From Clostridia bacterium (lineage in GTDB: Bacteria; Bacillota; Clostridia; Oscillospirales; Acutalibacteraceae): a stretch of 64,000 nucleotides of DNA. Made by a program: the position numbers and the translations under genes. The stretch spans positions 1-64,000 of the forward strand of contig JAFTYU010000005.1 of assembly GCA_017461235.1 (NCBI GenBank), in the 5' to 3' direction. This document shows positions 26,887 to 36,266 of this stretch, in pieces. The notes below the pieces were generated by a model that saw only the letters and a list, made by a program, of their open reading frames with translations, was not told the DNA's origin and did not search any database. Each line of letters opens with the position of its first letter. The stretch's first letter is position 1.

Positions 26887-26939
26887 ATTACCCTTTTGGA
26901 AAAACCGACAGAACATTTTTGCTCTGTCGGTAATTAACT

Positions 26940-29255
26940 TTATTTAAAGTTGACTTTAATTTCACCGTCAACTGCAGAAACGGAAATTTCGTTAACGCAG
27001 GTATCAGCATTAGATATAAGAATATTTGCAACTTCATCTTCAATACATTTACGTATTGTGCATCTTATATCACGGGCACCCCTGCCGCCATCCTCGCTCT
27101 TTTCGGCAATTATATCACAAACACCGTCACCAACAACAAGCTCAATACCCTTATCTTTAAGGGGTTGACGGAATTCTTCAATAAGGATAGCCGCAATTTT
27201 AACAAGCTCCGCTTTACCTAAAGTATTGAAAACAACAATTTCATCAACTCTTCCCAAGAACTCAGGTCTGAGAAATTCTTTAAGTGCTTTCATTGCTTTA
27301 TCTTTTGATGCTGTGTTTTTATCTCGGTTAAAGCCCAGTGCGTTTTCAGTAATATGACTACCTGCATTAGATGTCATAATGATTACTGTATTCTCGAAAC
27401 TTACGGTTCTGCCCTGTGCATCATTTGTTTTTCCTTCGTCAAGAATCTGAAGAAGAATATTCATAACATCAGGATGTGCTTTTTCAATCTCATCAAACAG
27501 AACAACAGAATAGGGCTTTCTTCTCACCTTTTCAGTCAACTGACCTGCTTCATCGTAACCCACATATCCGGGTGGTGAACCAATGAGTCTCGAAACACTG
27601 TGTTTTTCCATAAACTCTGACATATCAAGTCTTATAAGAGTTTCGGGTGTTTCAAAAAGCTCGTTGGCAAGCTGCTTAACAAGCTCCGTTTTACCGACAC
27701 CCGTAGGTCCTACAAAAATAAATGATGCCGGTTTTCTTACGGCAGAAATCTGCACACGGCTGCGTCTGATTGCGGCGGCAAGAACCTCAACCGCTTCATC
27801 CTGACCGATAATACGAGCCTTCAACTTGTTTTCAAGATCAGAAAGCTTTCGCATATCATTTTCAATAATCTTTGATGTAGGTATTCCTGTCCAGAGATTA
27901 ATTACTTTTGCAACATCTTCTTCTGTAACATCGTTATCATCAGCTTTGATTTTTACATTTGCCGCTTCCTTCTCCACAGCCATTTTTTCAGCTTTGAGCA
28001 TTGAAATAGCCTCATAATCAGGTCCTTTTTCATCGGTAACGTTAAGAAGCTCATCTTCTCTTTCAGCAAGTTCTTCAATCTTCTTTGTAAGTTTTTGATA
28101 ATCACTTATTGCAACATTTCTGAGATTTGCACAAGTACAGGCTTCGTCCAACAGATCTATAGCTTTATCAGGCAAAAATCTGTCATTTATATATCTTTCA
28201 GAAAGCAGAACTGCTCTGTAAACAAGCGAATCAGAAATTTTTACCTTATGGAAATCCTCATAATATTCCTTGATCCCCAAAAGCATCTTATAACAATCAG
28301 CAACAGAAGGTTCTTCAACCTTTACGGGTTGGAAACGCCTTTCAAGAGCCGCATCCTTTTCGATGTGCTTGCGGTATTCGTTAAAAGTAGTAGCACCAAT
28401 AACCTGAATCTGACCTCTGGAAAGAGCAGGTTTAAGGATATTAGCAGCATTCATTGAGCCTTCTGCATCACCTGTACCTACAAGGTTATGAACTTCATCA
28501 ATGAAAAGAATAATATTTCCTTCTTCTTTGACCTCGTCAACAAGACCCTTGATACGGCTTTCAAACTGACCACGGAACTGTGTGCCGGCAACAAGAGAAG
28601 TAAGGTCAAGAAGATGAATCTCTTTATCAGCAATACGCGCAGGCACTTCACCTGACGCAATTTTCAATGCCAGACCGTCAGCAATAGCGGTTTTTCCGAC
28701 ACCCGGTTCACCAATAAGACAAGGATTATTTTTTGTTCTTCTGCAAAGAATCTGCGTAACACGATATATTTCAGTTTCTCTTCCGATAATTCTGTCAATT
28801 TTACCTTCACGTGCTTTTGCAGTAAGGTCGGTACAGTATGAACCAAGGAATTTACGTTTGGTTTTACGTTTTTGTTTTTTCTTCCTGGAACTATCCTTTA
28901 CATCTTCTTCGGGTTCTTTTTCTTCAGAAGAGTCATCGACGTCATTTTCTTCACCTTGCACAACGGCGTTAGCATTACCGCCGAACAGGTTTTGCATAAA
29001 AGGCATAGTACCTGCTCCGCCTAACTGAAAATCATCCATATTTTCCATAATATCGCCAAACTGTTCGCTGACTGCGTCAATATCTTCTTCTGTGATGCCC
29101 ATATTCTGCATCATCTGTTTAATAGGACCGATATTCATTTCGGATGCACACTTAAGGCAGAACCCTTCCTGTGTGGTTTTTTCACCATCAACACGTGAAA
29201 CAAAAATAACGGCTGGGCGCTTTTTGCATTTACTGCATAACATTTTATTATTCAT
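26940..29255 (-). CDS. clpE: Clp ATPase with N-terminal zinc finger (ClpE/ClpC-like)
   Basis: A 771-residue HSP100 unfoldase. It begins with a zinc finger (C7, C10, C33, C36), as in ClpE, then an acidic/basic linker about 100-135, AAA-1 (GEPGVGKT near 188), a short middle region, and AAA-2 (GPTGVGKT near 520). ALGFNRD after the second sensor region matches the LGF loop that docks ClpP, so it likely feeds ClpP. I see no double Clp-N repeat, which separates it from ClpC. It starts with GGGAG before the ATG and is 29 bases from pgsA and 53 from the GTPase fusion. Confidence 0.85.
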   Translation of the reverse strand: MNNKMLCSKCKKRPAVIFVSRVDGEKTTQEGFCLKCASEMNIGPIKQMMQNMGITEEDIDAVSEQFGDIMENMDDFQLGGAGTMPFMQNLFGGNANAVVQGEENDVDDSSEEKEPEEDVKDSSRKKKQKRKTKRKFLGSYCTDLTAKAREGKIDRIIGRETEIYRVTQILCRRTKNNPCLIGEPGVGKTAIADGLALKIASGEVPARIADKEIHLLDLTSLVAGTQFRGQFESRIKGLVDEVKEEGNIILFIDEVHNLVGTGDAEGSMNAANILKPALSRGQIQVIGATTFNEYRKHIEKDAALERRFQPVKVEEPSVADCYKMLLGIKEYYEDFHKVKISDSLVYRAVLLSERYINDRFLPDKAIDLLDEACTCANLRNVAISDYQKLTKKIEELAEREDELLNVTDEKGPDYEAISMLKAEKMAVEKEAANVKIKADDNDVTEEDVAKVINLWTGIPTSKIIENDMRKLSDLENKLKARIIGQDEAVEVLAAAIRRSRVQISAVRKPASFIFVGPTGVGKTELVKQLANELFETPETLIRLDMSEFMEKHSVSRLIGSPPGYVGYDEAGQLTEKVRRKPYSVVLFDEIEKAHPDVMNILLQILDEGKTNDAQGRTVSFENTVIIMTSNAGSHITENALGFNRDKNTASKDKAMKALKEFLRPEFLGRVDEIVVFNTLGKAELVKIAAILIEEFRQPLKDKGIELVVGDGVCDIIAEKSEDGGRGARDIRCTIRKCIEDEVANILISNADTCVNEISVSAVDGEIKVNFK

Positions 29256-29284
29256 TTAATTCTCCCGGGACAATAATTTTAAAC

Positions 29285-29896
29285 TTATTTTTTAGAAAGC
29301 TTTTCTTTAAACTGACGGAATGTGTCAGGTAAATAACTGATAAATGCAACAATTGTTAGTATTGCCGAAATTACAACGAGTATCATCATTACGAGTGGCG
29401 GAAGCCGGAAAACATTATTAAGCAAGCCGACCTCAGGACCGAATGCAACAATAACTAACATAATTGCATAAAAAGCAAATGTTGCAACCTTGCCGAAAAT
29501 CTCTGCGGCACTGGGACGAAGATTCATAAGCAGCATTATTCCGCCAAAAACAACCATCACTAGCTCTTTAATGATAAACACAAGGAAAATCCAGCTGAAA
29601 GCTTTAAGCGTAGCATCAGTTGCCTTATTGAAGGAAATAAAGAGCAACACCGCAAGAGTTATCTGTGTCAATTTGTCTGCAACAGGGTCAAGAACCTTAC
29701 CCAAATCACTGACCTGATTGAACTTTCTGGCGATTTTACCGTCAAGAAAATCGGAAATACCGGAAAGAGCCAGCATAACGATAGCCCACACAGGCTCACC
29801 CGCCATAAAGAAATATGCAAACACGGGAATTACCAATATTCTTAAAACACTTAAGAGATTAGGGATGGTTAAACAACCTTTAAATAAACCTTTCAT
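29285..29896 (-). CDS. pgsA: CDP-diacylglycerol--glycerol-3-phosphate 3-phosphatidyltransferase
   Basis: PgsA makes phosphatidylglycerophosphate, the first step to phosphatidylglycerol. The 203-residue membrane protein has the CDP-alcohol phosphotransferase motif DGxxARxxxxxxxxGxxxDxxxD, seen as DFLDGKIARKFNQVSDLGKV with DPVADK following, and about five membrane helices. I start at ATG 29896, eight bases after GAGG; the open frame extends upstream into cvpA. Function fits the membrane-biogenesis neighbours. Confidence 0.92.
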   Translation of the reverse strand: MKGLFKGCLTIPNLLSVLRILVIPVFAYFFMAGEPVWAIVMLALSGISDFLDGKIARKFNQVSDLGKVLDPVADKLTQITLAVLLFISFNKATDATLKAFSWIFLVFIIKELVMVVFGGIMLLMNLRPSAAEIFGKVATFAFYAIMLVIVAFGPEVGLLNNVFRLPPLVMMILVVISAILTIVAFISYLPDTFRQFKEKLSKK

Positions 29897-29912
29897 TATT
29901 AAAACCTCACAT

Positions 29913-30623
29913 TCAAATAAAATCAACAAACGGATTGTTATCGGTTACAAACCGATAAACATACGAAGTTGAAGCTATATTTTTCAACTCAACAACGTCC
30001 ATTGAGTTGATAATCACACTTACTAAAATACACAGAACAAAAACAATAACCACGGACTTAATAAGTCCTAAAGTTCCGCCAAGTATTGTATTTGCTTTGC
30101 CAACAACCGGAATCTTTCTGACAACTTTATTAAGAAGAATTGATAAATTCTTAAGAACAACACTCAAAACAACAAAAAGTATCAGAAAAACAATAACTTC
30201 AAGTACAGATTTAATAATATCTGCAGCAATGTTATCTATAAATTGTTTTACGAGTTCATTGTCAGATAAAATTGAATCAATCTGCATAGAGTCAACTGCA
30301 AAATCAACATTATAGCCAAAGCTCTCGGAAATGGGAACAAAACCTTTAGGTAACGACTCCAGCATTGCATTTAATTTGCCGTTAAAAGAAATATCCGATG
30401 ACAAACCTGAAAGAACTTCCGTAAATTTTGCTTCAATTCTACTATATAAAAATGAACTGTATATGAACTCGGATACAGGTTCTGTAAATTTATATGACAA
30501 AAATCCTGCCAATGACACCGAAAGAGTGCTGAGCAAAGATATGGCAAAGCCTCTTTTGGCTGAAACCGCAACTATAATTATTACTACAACAATCATTGCT
30601 GCATCAAAAATATATTTCTCCAT
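29913..30623 (-). CDS. CvpA family membrane protein
   Basis: A 236-residue membrane protein with the CvpA/colicin-V-production fold: a first helix AAMIVVVIIIVAVSAKRGFAISLL, the conserved RG after helix 1, a long loop, and C-terminal helices IVFLILFVVLSVVLKNLSILL and SVVIVFVLCILVSVI. The family name comes from E. coli; its molecular role in Firmicutes is not settled. It is 12 bases after the DUF5711 gene and 16 before pgsA. Confidence 0.8.
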   Translation of the reverse strand: MEKYIFDAAMIVVVIIIVAVSAKRGFAISLLSTLSVSLAGFLSYKFTEPVSEFIYSSFLYSRIEAKFTEVLSGLSSDISFNGKLNAMLESLPKGFVPISESFGYNVDFAVDSMQIDSILSDNELVKQFIDNIAADIIKSVLEVIVFLILFVVLSVVLKNLSILLNKVVRKIPVVGKANTILGGTLGLIKSVVIVFVLCILVSVIINSMDVVELKNIASTSYVYRFVTDNNPFVDFI

Positions 30624-30635
30624 AATACACCCCGT

Positions 30636-31847
30636 TTATGAACTTAATTCAATCGTGGAATCGCCGTATGAGAAACATCTTGAAATTTTATCAAGAGAAT
30701 ATATGAATATAAAGTCATCGGTCGGCAAAATCGAATAAGTCTCACCTTTATAATCAATTTTTGAAACTGCATTGCCGCTATAGTTATAGACGGTTATTGC
30801 TTTTTCACTTAAAGCAAAAATATATTTTTCACTCATACAAACATCTTTTATGGGAAAATCTGCCTGAATGGTTGTTTTCAGCTTGCCTTTTCCGTTAAAA
30901 AGCTGTATTTCAAAAACATTTTCGCTACCGTATTTAGCAAGACAAACCAGATATTTGCCGTTTTCTGAAACATCGCATGAATTAAACTCGGACGAATAAT
31001 ATTTTAAGGTTTCAACATATTTTTTGTCCTTGCGGTTGACGGTGTATAATCCCACATCGGTAAGCAATGTCATTGTATTATACCCTGTAAATTCTAAATC
31101 GAAGGGTACTGCACCCGTTATTGTCTGGGTGTTAAGCGGTTCTTTGTAATCAACGCCGAAATACTGTATATTGGTTAACAAATCACCATTTTTTGCACCT
31201 AACGCCGCAACACCGATATATTTGCCATTGTCGGAAATACAAACAGAAACAATATTTTCATAAGCACAATTCCATTGAAAAATTGTCTTATGATTTTTAT
31301 TGTAAACGGTTAAAGCACTTGTTGCAGATTCAACCCGCGTACCTAAAGCATAAGTTCCGTTTTTGCCGTATTCTGCGGAAATTATAGTGTTATCCGCTTT
31401 ACCTTCATAAACGACACCATCGTCATCAATCAGCATAAAGCCTGTTCCCCCGCGGTCAAAAACAACAGCCTTATTACCGTTAACAGACAAACCCGGTTTA
31501 GAAAACATATGTGGTTGTGCAAAGGACATTTTTCCGTTTGGTGAATAAACCGCAACGTTCTCGGTTGTGAGAAGAACTAAGCTGTCCCCTAAAACGTCAG
31601 AGCACATGGTTGACTCGGTGTTTATAAGCAAAGGGAAGCGCTCATCATTACCTGAAAGAGCAACCTTTGCCTTAACCAATAACGCATTCAACGGTATGAC
31701 ACCGACAGAAGAAAGTATGTAAACGAACACAAATACTGCTACGAGCACACCAACTATAATTGCTTTGCTCCGCGTTTTGGCAGAAAGTCGTGAAACACGG
31801 CGTTCACCCTTGTATCCGCTTTTTAATTCGGTAAATTTAACCTTCAT
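30636..31847 (-). CDS. DUF5711 family protein, membrane-anchored beta-propeller
   Basis: A 403-residue protein with a basic cytoplasmic N-terminus, one membrane helix (AIIVGVLVAVFVFVYILSSVGV) and a large external domain of repeated beta-rich units such as VSVCISDNGKYIGVAALG and SCDVSENGKYLVCLAKYG, read as propeller blades. This matches DUF5711, a Clostridia family without known function. I start at ATG 31847, with AGGTG six bases upstream; the annotated longer frame would start inside the MITE-like element. The ribosome site lies just four bases from that element's end. Confidence 0.8.
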   Translation of the reverse strand: MKVKFTELKSGYKGERRVSRLSAKTRSKAIIVGVLVAVFVFVYILSSVGVIPLNALLVKAKVALSGNDERFPLLINTESTMCSDVLGDSLVLLTTENVAVYSPNGKMSFAQPHMFSKPGLSVNGNKAVVFDRGGTGFMLIDDDGVVYEGKADNTIISAEYGKNGTYALGTRVESATSALTVYNKNHKTIFQWNCAYENIVSVCISDNGKYIGVAALGAKNGDLLTNIQYFGVDYKEPLNTQTITGAVPFDLEFTGYNTMTLLTDVGLYTVNRKDKKYVETLKYYSSEFNSCDVSENGKYLVCLAKYGSENVFEIQLFNGKGKLKTTIQADFPIKDVCMSEKYIFALSEKAITVYNYSGNAVSKIDYKGETYSILPTDDFIFIYSLDKISRCFSYGDSTIELSS

Positions 31848-31859
31848 TTTTGTCACCTG

Positions 31860-32140
31860 TTGAGTGGGTAAAGCGTATCCAATGCAGATTTTTGGGTAGT
31901 CTTTTCCACTCATATTTCGTTAAAATACTCGCCGCTCCGTCAGGATTAGCTGTGTTTTTGCCTCATCTGAGCGAAAAAAACTTAACCACAAAATTCTTCG
32001 ACCTTAAATGGATGGGGGTTCGGGAATTTTGTTCGTATCTGACTGCAGACAGGCTATCGCCTTTCAAAGGCAAATCGGGCAAATAAAAGTACCAAAACCT
32101 CTCCATTTAAGGCTGGTTCGAATACGCTTTACTCACTCAA
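31860..32140. mobile_element. MITE-like element with 19-bp terminal inverted repeats
   Basis: TTGAGTGGGTAAAGCGTAT (31860-31878) is mirrored by ATACGCTTTACTCACTCAA (32122-32140), 18 of 19 bases matching. The 281-bp interior has an internal inverted pair (CCTTAAATGGA about 32002-32012 / TCCATTTAAGG 32102-32112) and a GCCTTTCAAAGGC palindrome but no transposase; open frames crossing it include the inverted repeats and are not credible genes. It separates truA from the DUF5711 gene, and the truA stop codon TGA is formed within the right terminal repeat. I see no target-site duplication. The size and organisation fit a non-autonomous transposable element. Confidence 0.75.
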
Positions 32141-32874
32141 AAGTAAACTTTATTGAGATACAGTCCGTCAGGTATTGCCGTAATACCCGCGGCAGTTCTG
32201 TCTTTAAGTTCAATAACGTGCGGAATATCGTCAGCAGAAATTTTGCCGTTATTAACGTAAATTAACGTACCTGCCATAATTCGCACCATATTATATAAAA
32301 ATCCGTTTCCGCAAACTCTGAAAATCACAAAGTCGCCTTCGCGCTCAACACTTGCGCTGTAAATCGTTCTGACTTTTGACAGAACTTCTGCGCCCGAGGC
32401 ACAAAAGGATGAAAAATCGTGCTCACCCGTAAAATGCTGCGCCGCTTTGTTCATAAGCTCAACGTCCATATTATATTTATAGTTCATGGAACGTCTGTAA
32501 TTAAAGGGCGAAGGAATTTTCGTGTTTTCGAAAACATAAATATATTCTTTTTTCAAGCAATCAAATCTTGCATTAAAATCATAATCAACTTCTTCACAAG
32601 AAATGACAGAAATCTCACAAGGAAGTTTTGAAGATGCAAGTGCAACAGGAAAACTCTCGCAAGGGATCGTGCTTTCAGTGCGCACATTGAAAAAATATTC
32701 TTTGGCGTGCACACCTGCATCAGTTCTGCTGCATCCGACAATATTGGGATTTTCACCTGTAAGACGATTCCACGCTTTTTTTAATTCACCTTGAACAGTA
32801 ACAGCATTTTCCTGTTGTTGCCAACCGTGAAATGCCGCACCGTCAAAAGCAATTTCAAATAATAAATTTCTCAT
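32137..32874 (-). CDS. truA: tRNA pseudouridine(38-40) synthase TruA
   Basis: TruA modifies U38-U40 in the anticodon arm of many tRNAs. The 245-residue enzyme has the catalytic aspartate in GCSRTDAGVHA (Asp 52), the following FFNVRTES strand, and NGFLYNMVRIMAGTLI near the C-terminus. Length is normal. The stop codon lies inside the terminal repeat of the adjacent 281-bp element, so the insertion is right at the gene end without shortening the protein. It follows ecfT by one base. Confidence 0.94.
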   Translation of the reverse strand: MRNLLFEIAFDGAAFHGWQQQENAVTVQGELKKAWNRLTGENPNIVGCSRTDAGVHAKEYFFNVRTESTIPCESFPVALASSKLPCEISVISCEEVDYDFNARFDCLKKEYIYVFENTKIPSPFNYRRSMNYKYNMDVELMNKAAQHFTGEHDFSSFCASGAEVLSKVRTIYSASVEREGDFVIFRVCGNGFLYNMVRIMAGTLIYVNNGKISADDIPHVIELKDRTAAGITAIPDGLYLNKVYF

Positions 32875-32875
32875 A

Positions 32876-33691
32876 CTATATCAAATTTTCAAAAAGTATA
32901 TTAAGGGCCATTACTCCGCCGATTATTAAAACGGTAACTACACTTGCAATTATATCACGCCATGAAATCTTCATCTGTCGCATTCTTGTACGATTGTCAC
33001 CGCCTGTATAACAACGGCAGGACATAGCATCTGCAAGTTCGATTGCTCTTTTGAAGGCTGAAATAAACAACGGGACAAAAATCGGAAGCAAGGCCTTTAT
33101 GCGATTAATTAAATTACCCGATTCAAAATCAGCACCTCTCGCCTTTTGTGCAGACATGATTCTGTCAATTTCATCAATAAGTGTAGGTATAAATCGCAGA
33201 GCAATTGTCATCATCATAGCAAATGTATGAACTTCAATCTTAAATATTTTAAGTGGTGAAAGAAGTTTTTCAATTGCATCGGTTAAATCAGTCGGTGCTG
33301 TTGTATAAGTAAGCAAAGAACTGACCAGGAGCAGCAGTAATATGCGCGCGGCAATAAATATAGCGGTAAAAATACCTTTATCAGTAATTAAAATGAATCT
33401 CCACTCAAAAAGAACATTACCGTCATTTATATAGTGCAGCTGCAGAACTGTTGTCAAAAGAATTATGGGAATAAGCGGTTTAAAGCTTTTAAGAATAAGC
33501 TTTACGGGCAAACGCGAAAGAAGGTAGATAACCACGCCAAAAACCCAGACAACGCCTAATGCCCAAAAGTTTTTGCAAAGAAAAACAAGCACGAGAAATG
33601 CAACTGTCAATATAATTTTAAACCTTGCATCAAGGTTATGGATAAATGACTTTCCAGGAAAATACTGACCGATTGTAATATCTTTAATCAT
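32876..33691 (-). CDS. ecfT: ECF transporter transmembrane component EcfT
   Basis: EcfT couples the two ATPases to interchangeable S components that bind vitamins or metals. The 271-residue membrane protein shows about six helices and the coupling motifs in cytoplasmic helices: MSAQKARGADFESG and ADAMSCRCYTGGDNRTR, corresponding to the two ARG/ SRGY-type signatures. It overlaps ecfA2 by four bases. No S component is in the window, as expected for a group II ECF module shared by many substrates. Confidence 0.92.
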   Translation of the reverse strand: MIKDITIGQYFPGKSFIHNLDARFKIILTVAFLVLVFLCKNFWALGVVWVFGVVIYLLSRLPVKLILKSFKPLIPIILLTTVLQLHYINDGNVLFEWRFILITDKGIFTAIFIAARILLLLLVSSLLTYTTAPTDLTDAIEKLLSPLKIFKIEVHTFAMMMTIALRFIPTLIDEIDRIMSAQKARGADFESGNLINRIKALLPIFVPLFISAFKRAIELADAMSCRCYTGGDNRTRMRQMKISWRDIIASVVTVLIIGGVMALNILFENLI

Positions 33692-34551
33692 ACCGCTCCC
33701 CCTTTCATAAGAGAAGCGATTATTGCCTCTTTTGCTCCGTTGATTGTATATTCCGTGTCACCTAAATCAAACCCTGCTTTTTTCAATTCAATAAAAACAG
33801 ATGTGATTTCGGGAACATCAAGACCTAACCCTGCAAGTTTCTCACCTTGTGAATAAACTTCGTCAACCGTACCCTGTAAGGCTAACTCACCATCACTGAG
33901 AACAATAACTCTGTGAGCAACTGCAGCAACATCATCCATATTATGGGAAACGAAAATAACGGTATTACCTGTCTTTTCGTTATAATCTTTAATCAATTTA
34001 AGAAGATTGTTTTTACCCAAAGGGTCAAGACCTGCGGTAGGCTCATCAAGAATAAGCACCTTAGGCTCCATTGCAATAACGCCTGCAATAGCAACCCTTC
34101 TTTTTTCACCGCCCGACAGATCAAACGGTGATTTTTCAAGATAATCTGCACTTAAGCCGACGTATTTTATAGAATCATAAACTCTCTTTTTGATTTCATC
34201 ATCGGAAAGCTTCATATTTGTCGGACCGAAAGCTATATCTTTATAAACAGTTGATTCAAACAACTGTTGTTCCGGATACTGGAAACAAAGACCAACATTA
34301 AAACGGCAATCACGAAGACTTTTCTTAGACTCGTAGATACTTTTGCCTTCGAATAAAACATCCCCCGAATCAGGCTTCAGAAGCCCGTTAAGGTGCTGCA
34401 AAAGTGTACTTTTACCCGAGCCTGTGTGACCTATCAAGGCAACAATCTCACCCTGCCGGAAATCAACACTCACGCCTTTAAGAGCACCTTTTTCAAAAGG
34501 CGTACCCTTTGAGTATCCGTATATTAAATTTTTAACAGAAATAACGGACAT
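33688..34551 (-). CDS. ecfA2: ECF transporter ATPase EcfA2
   Basis: One of the two ATPases of the energy-coupling factor module. The 287-residue protein has Walker A GHTGSGKST (41-49), Q-loop CFQYPEQQLFE, signature DLSGGEKRRVAIAGV and Walker B VLILDEPTAGLDP. The start with VKNLIYGYSKGTPFEKGALKGVS is typical for the A2 subunit. I start at ATG 34551, with AGAGG nine bases upstream; the gap to ecfA1 is one base. Confidence 0.92.
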   Translation of the reverse strand: MSVISVKNLIYGYSKGTPFEKGALKGVSVDFRQGEIVALIGHTGSGKSTLLQHLNGLLKPDSGDVLFEGKSIYESKKSLRDCRFNVGLCFQYPEQQLFESTVYKDIAFGPTNMKLSDDEIKKRVYDSIKYVGLSADYLEKSPFDLSGGEKRRVAIAGVIAMEPKVLILDEPTAGLDPLGKNNLLKLIKDYNEKTGNTVIFVSHNMDDVAAVAHRVIVLSDGELALQGTVDEVYSQGEKLAGLGLDVPEITSVFIELKKAGFDLGDTEYTINGAKEAIIASLMKGGAV

Positions 34552-34552
34552 T

Positions 34553-35398
34553 TTATTGACCTCTGGTTTCAGTAAATTTTTTATACTCATTAACAAACTC
34601 TTGGGAAGTTAACGGTGTTCCTCCGATATCAACACCTGACTTACGCAAAGCTTCAGCAAGCTCAAGAGGCTTCGGAACGGCAAGACCGATTGATTTAAGT
34701 AAATCAACTTTTGTAAAAACTTCACGCGGAGTGCCGTCAACACAAACTTCACCGTCGTTCATTACAATCACCCTGTCAGCATTAACCGCTTCATCCATGA
34801 AGTGAGTTACAAGAATAATCGAGATACCTAAATCTTCTTTAAGCTTCATAAGAGCATTCATAACTTCGCGCCTGCCTTTAGGGTCAAGCATCGCTGTAGG
34901 TTCATCAAGAACTATACAACGTGTCTGCATAGCAATAATGCCTGCAATTGCAACGCGTTGTTTCTGACCGCCCGAAAGTCTGTGAGGTTCGTGCCGTCTG
35001 TATTCATACATATCGACAAGCTTAAGCGCCTCATCAACTCTTTGGCGTATTTCACTTCGTTCAATGCCGAGATTTTCAGGACCGAAAGCAACATCATCTT
35101 CAACAATTGTCGCCACAATCTGATTATCAGGATTCTGAAAAACCATACCAATGTTGCGACGTATATCAGTTTCATTCTTTTCATCGGCGGTATCAAAGCC
35201 GAAGGATATGACCGAACCCTCGGTAGGGATAAGAAGCGCATTAATAAGCTTCGCCATCGTAGATTTACCCGAACCGTTATGACCGAGAACGCAAGTGAAC
35301 TGACCTTCGTAAAAATCAAGAGAAAGATTCTTTAAAACCCTTTCTTCTTCATCCGAGTAACTGAAAGAAACATTTTTAAATTCGATAATTTTATTCAT
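34553..35398 (-). CDS. ecfA1: ECF transporter ATPase EcfA1
   Basis: The partner ATPase of EcfA2. The 281-residue protein has Walker [10 protein letters not shown] (39-47), [24 protein letters not shown], signature [15 protein letters not shown] and Walker [15 protein letters not shown] start at ATG 35398, which overlaps the methyltransferase stop by eight bases (ATGAATAA), consistent with coupling; the site upstream is weak, so translation may depend on it. Confidence 0.92.
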   Translation of the reverse strand: MNKIIEFKNVSFSYSDEEERVLKNLSLDFYEGQFTCVLGHNGSGKSTMAKLINALLIPTEGSVISFGFDTADEKNETDIRRNIGMVFQNPDNQIVATIVEDDVAFGPENLGIERSEIRQRVDEALKLVDMYEYRRHEPHRLSGGQKQRVAIAGIIAMQTRCIVLDEPTAMLDPKGRREVMNALMKLKEDLGISIILVTHFMDEAVNADRVIVMNDGEVCVDGTPREVFTKVDLLKSIGLAVPKPLELAEALRKSGVDIGGTPLTSQEFVNEYKKFTETRGQ

Positions 35399-36266
35399 AA
35401 TTTTTAGACCAAACTGCAGTTGAACCACAAGGAAGCACAAGACCGCTCTGTGTTACAGGAAGACCGATTTCATCGGCATCTGCCCTGCCACCAAATTTTT
35501 TGGCAACGGTTGAATTAAGTATATAACTCATAACCGCAGGTGAAACACCTGCCGGATATGAATTAATAAGAACCGCCAGAGAATCATCAGTAAGAAGCTC
35601 CTTGCAACTGTCAACAAAACCGTAAATTTCATTTTCAAGTTTCCACACTTCACCGCCGGGACCTCTGCCGTATGAAGGCGGATCCATAATGATGATGTCA
35701 TACTTATTGCCGCGACGTATTTCACGGGCAACAAACTTCATACAGTCATCAACTATCCACCTGACATTTCTGTCAGCAACGCCTGTGGAAACAGCGTTCT
35801 CTTTAGCCCACTGTACCATACCCTTTGAGGCATCAACATGAACAACTGATGCACCCTTCAACAGAGCACTTACGGTAGCAGCACCTGTATATGCGAAAAG
35901 ATTAAGAACTTTAATATCTTTACGTTTGCTTTTTTCAATAATGTCACCGACTAAATCCCAGTTACAAGCCTGCTCGGTAAAAACACCTGTGTGTTTAAAA
36001 CCCATAGGCTTTAAATTGAAGCGCAAATCTTTATAATTAATCTGCCACACTTCAGGAATCTTTTTATAAAACTGCCATGCACCGCCCCCCTGATTGGAAC
36101 GGACATAGCGAGCGTGAGTATTTTTCCACAAGGGATTTTTACGCTCGGTGTTCCACAAAGCCTGGGGATCGGGTCTTATAAGGAATATATCACCCCATCG
36201 CTCTAACCTTTCACCATCAGAGCAGTCTATAAGTTCATAATCTTTCCATCCGTCGGAAACACGCAT
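35391..36266 (-). CDS. Class I SAM-dependent methyltransferase (RlmI-like)
   Basis: A 291-residue methyltransferase. SAM-binding motif I reads [20 protein letters not shown], followed by [17 protein letters not shown], and the catalytic motif is DPPSYGRG. The [21 protein letters not shown] region and this arrangement match the RlmI/RlmK-type rRNA cytosine or guanine methyltransferases, but the N-terminal PUA domain is missing, so the RNA target is unclear. Its ATG overlaps the glmM stop by one base (TAATG). Confidence 0.82.
   Translation of the reverse strand: MRVSDGWKDYELIDCSDGERLERWGDIFLIRPDPQALWNTERKNPLWKNTHARYVRSNQGGGAWQFYKKIPEVWQINYKDLRFNLKPMGFKHTGVFTEQACNWDLVGDIIEKSKRKDIKVLNLFAYTGAATVSALLKGASVVHVDASKGMVQWAKENAVSTGVADRNVRWIVDDCMKFVAREIRRGNKYDIIIMDPPSYGRGPGGEVWKLENEIYGFVDSCKELLTDDSLAVLINSYPAGVSPAVMSYILNSTVAKKFGGRADADEIGLPVTQSGLVLPCGSTAVWSKNYE

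Noticed and set aside
31850..32265. Open frames on the plus strand through the truA-DUF5711 gap
   Set aside because: They include both terminal inverted repeats of the MITE-like element and run antisense into truA; no ribosome site.
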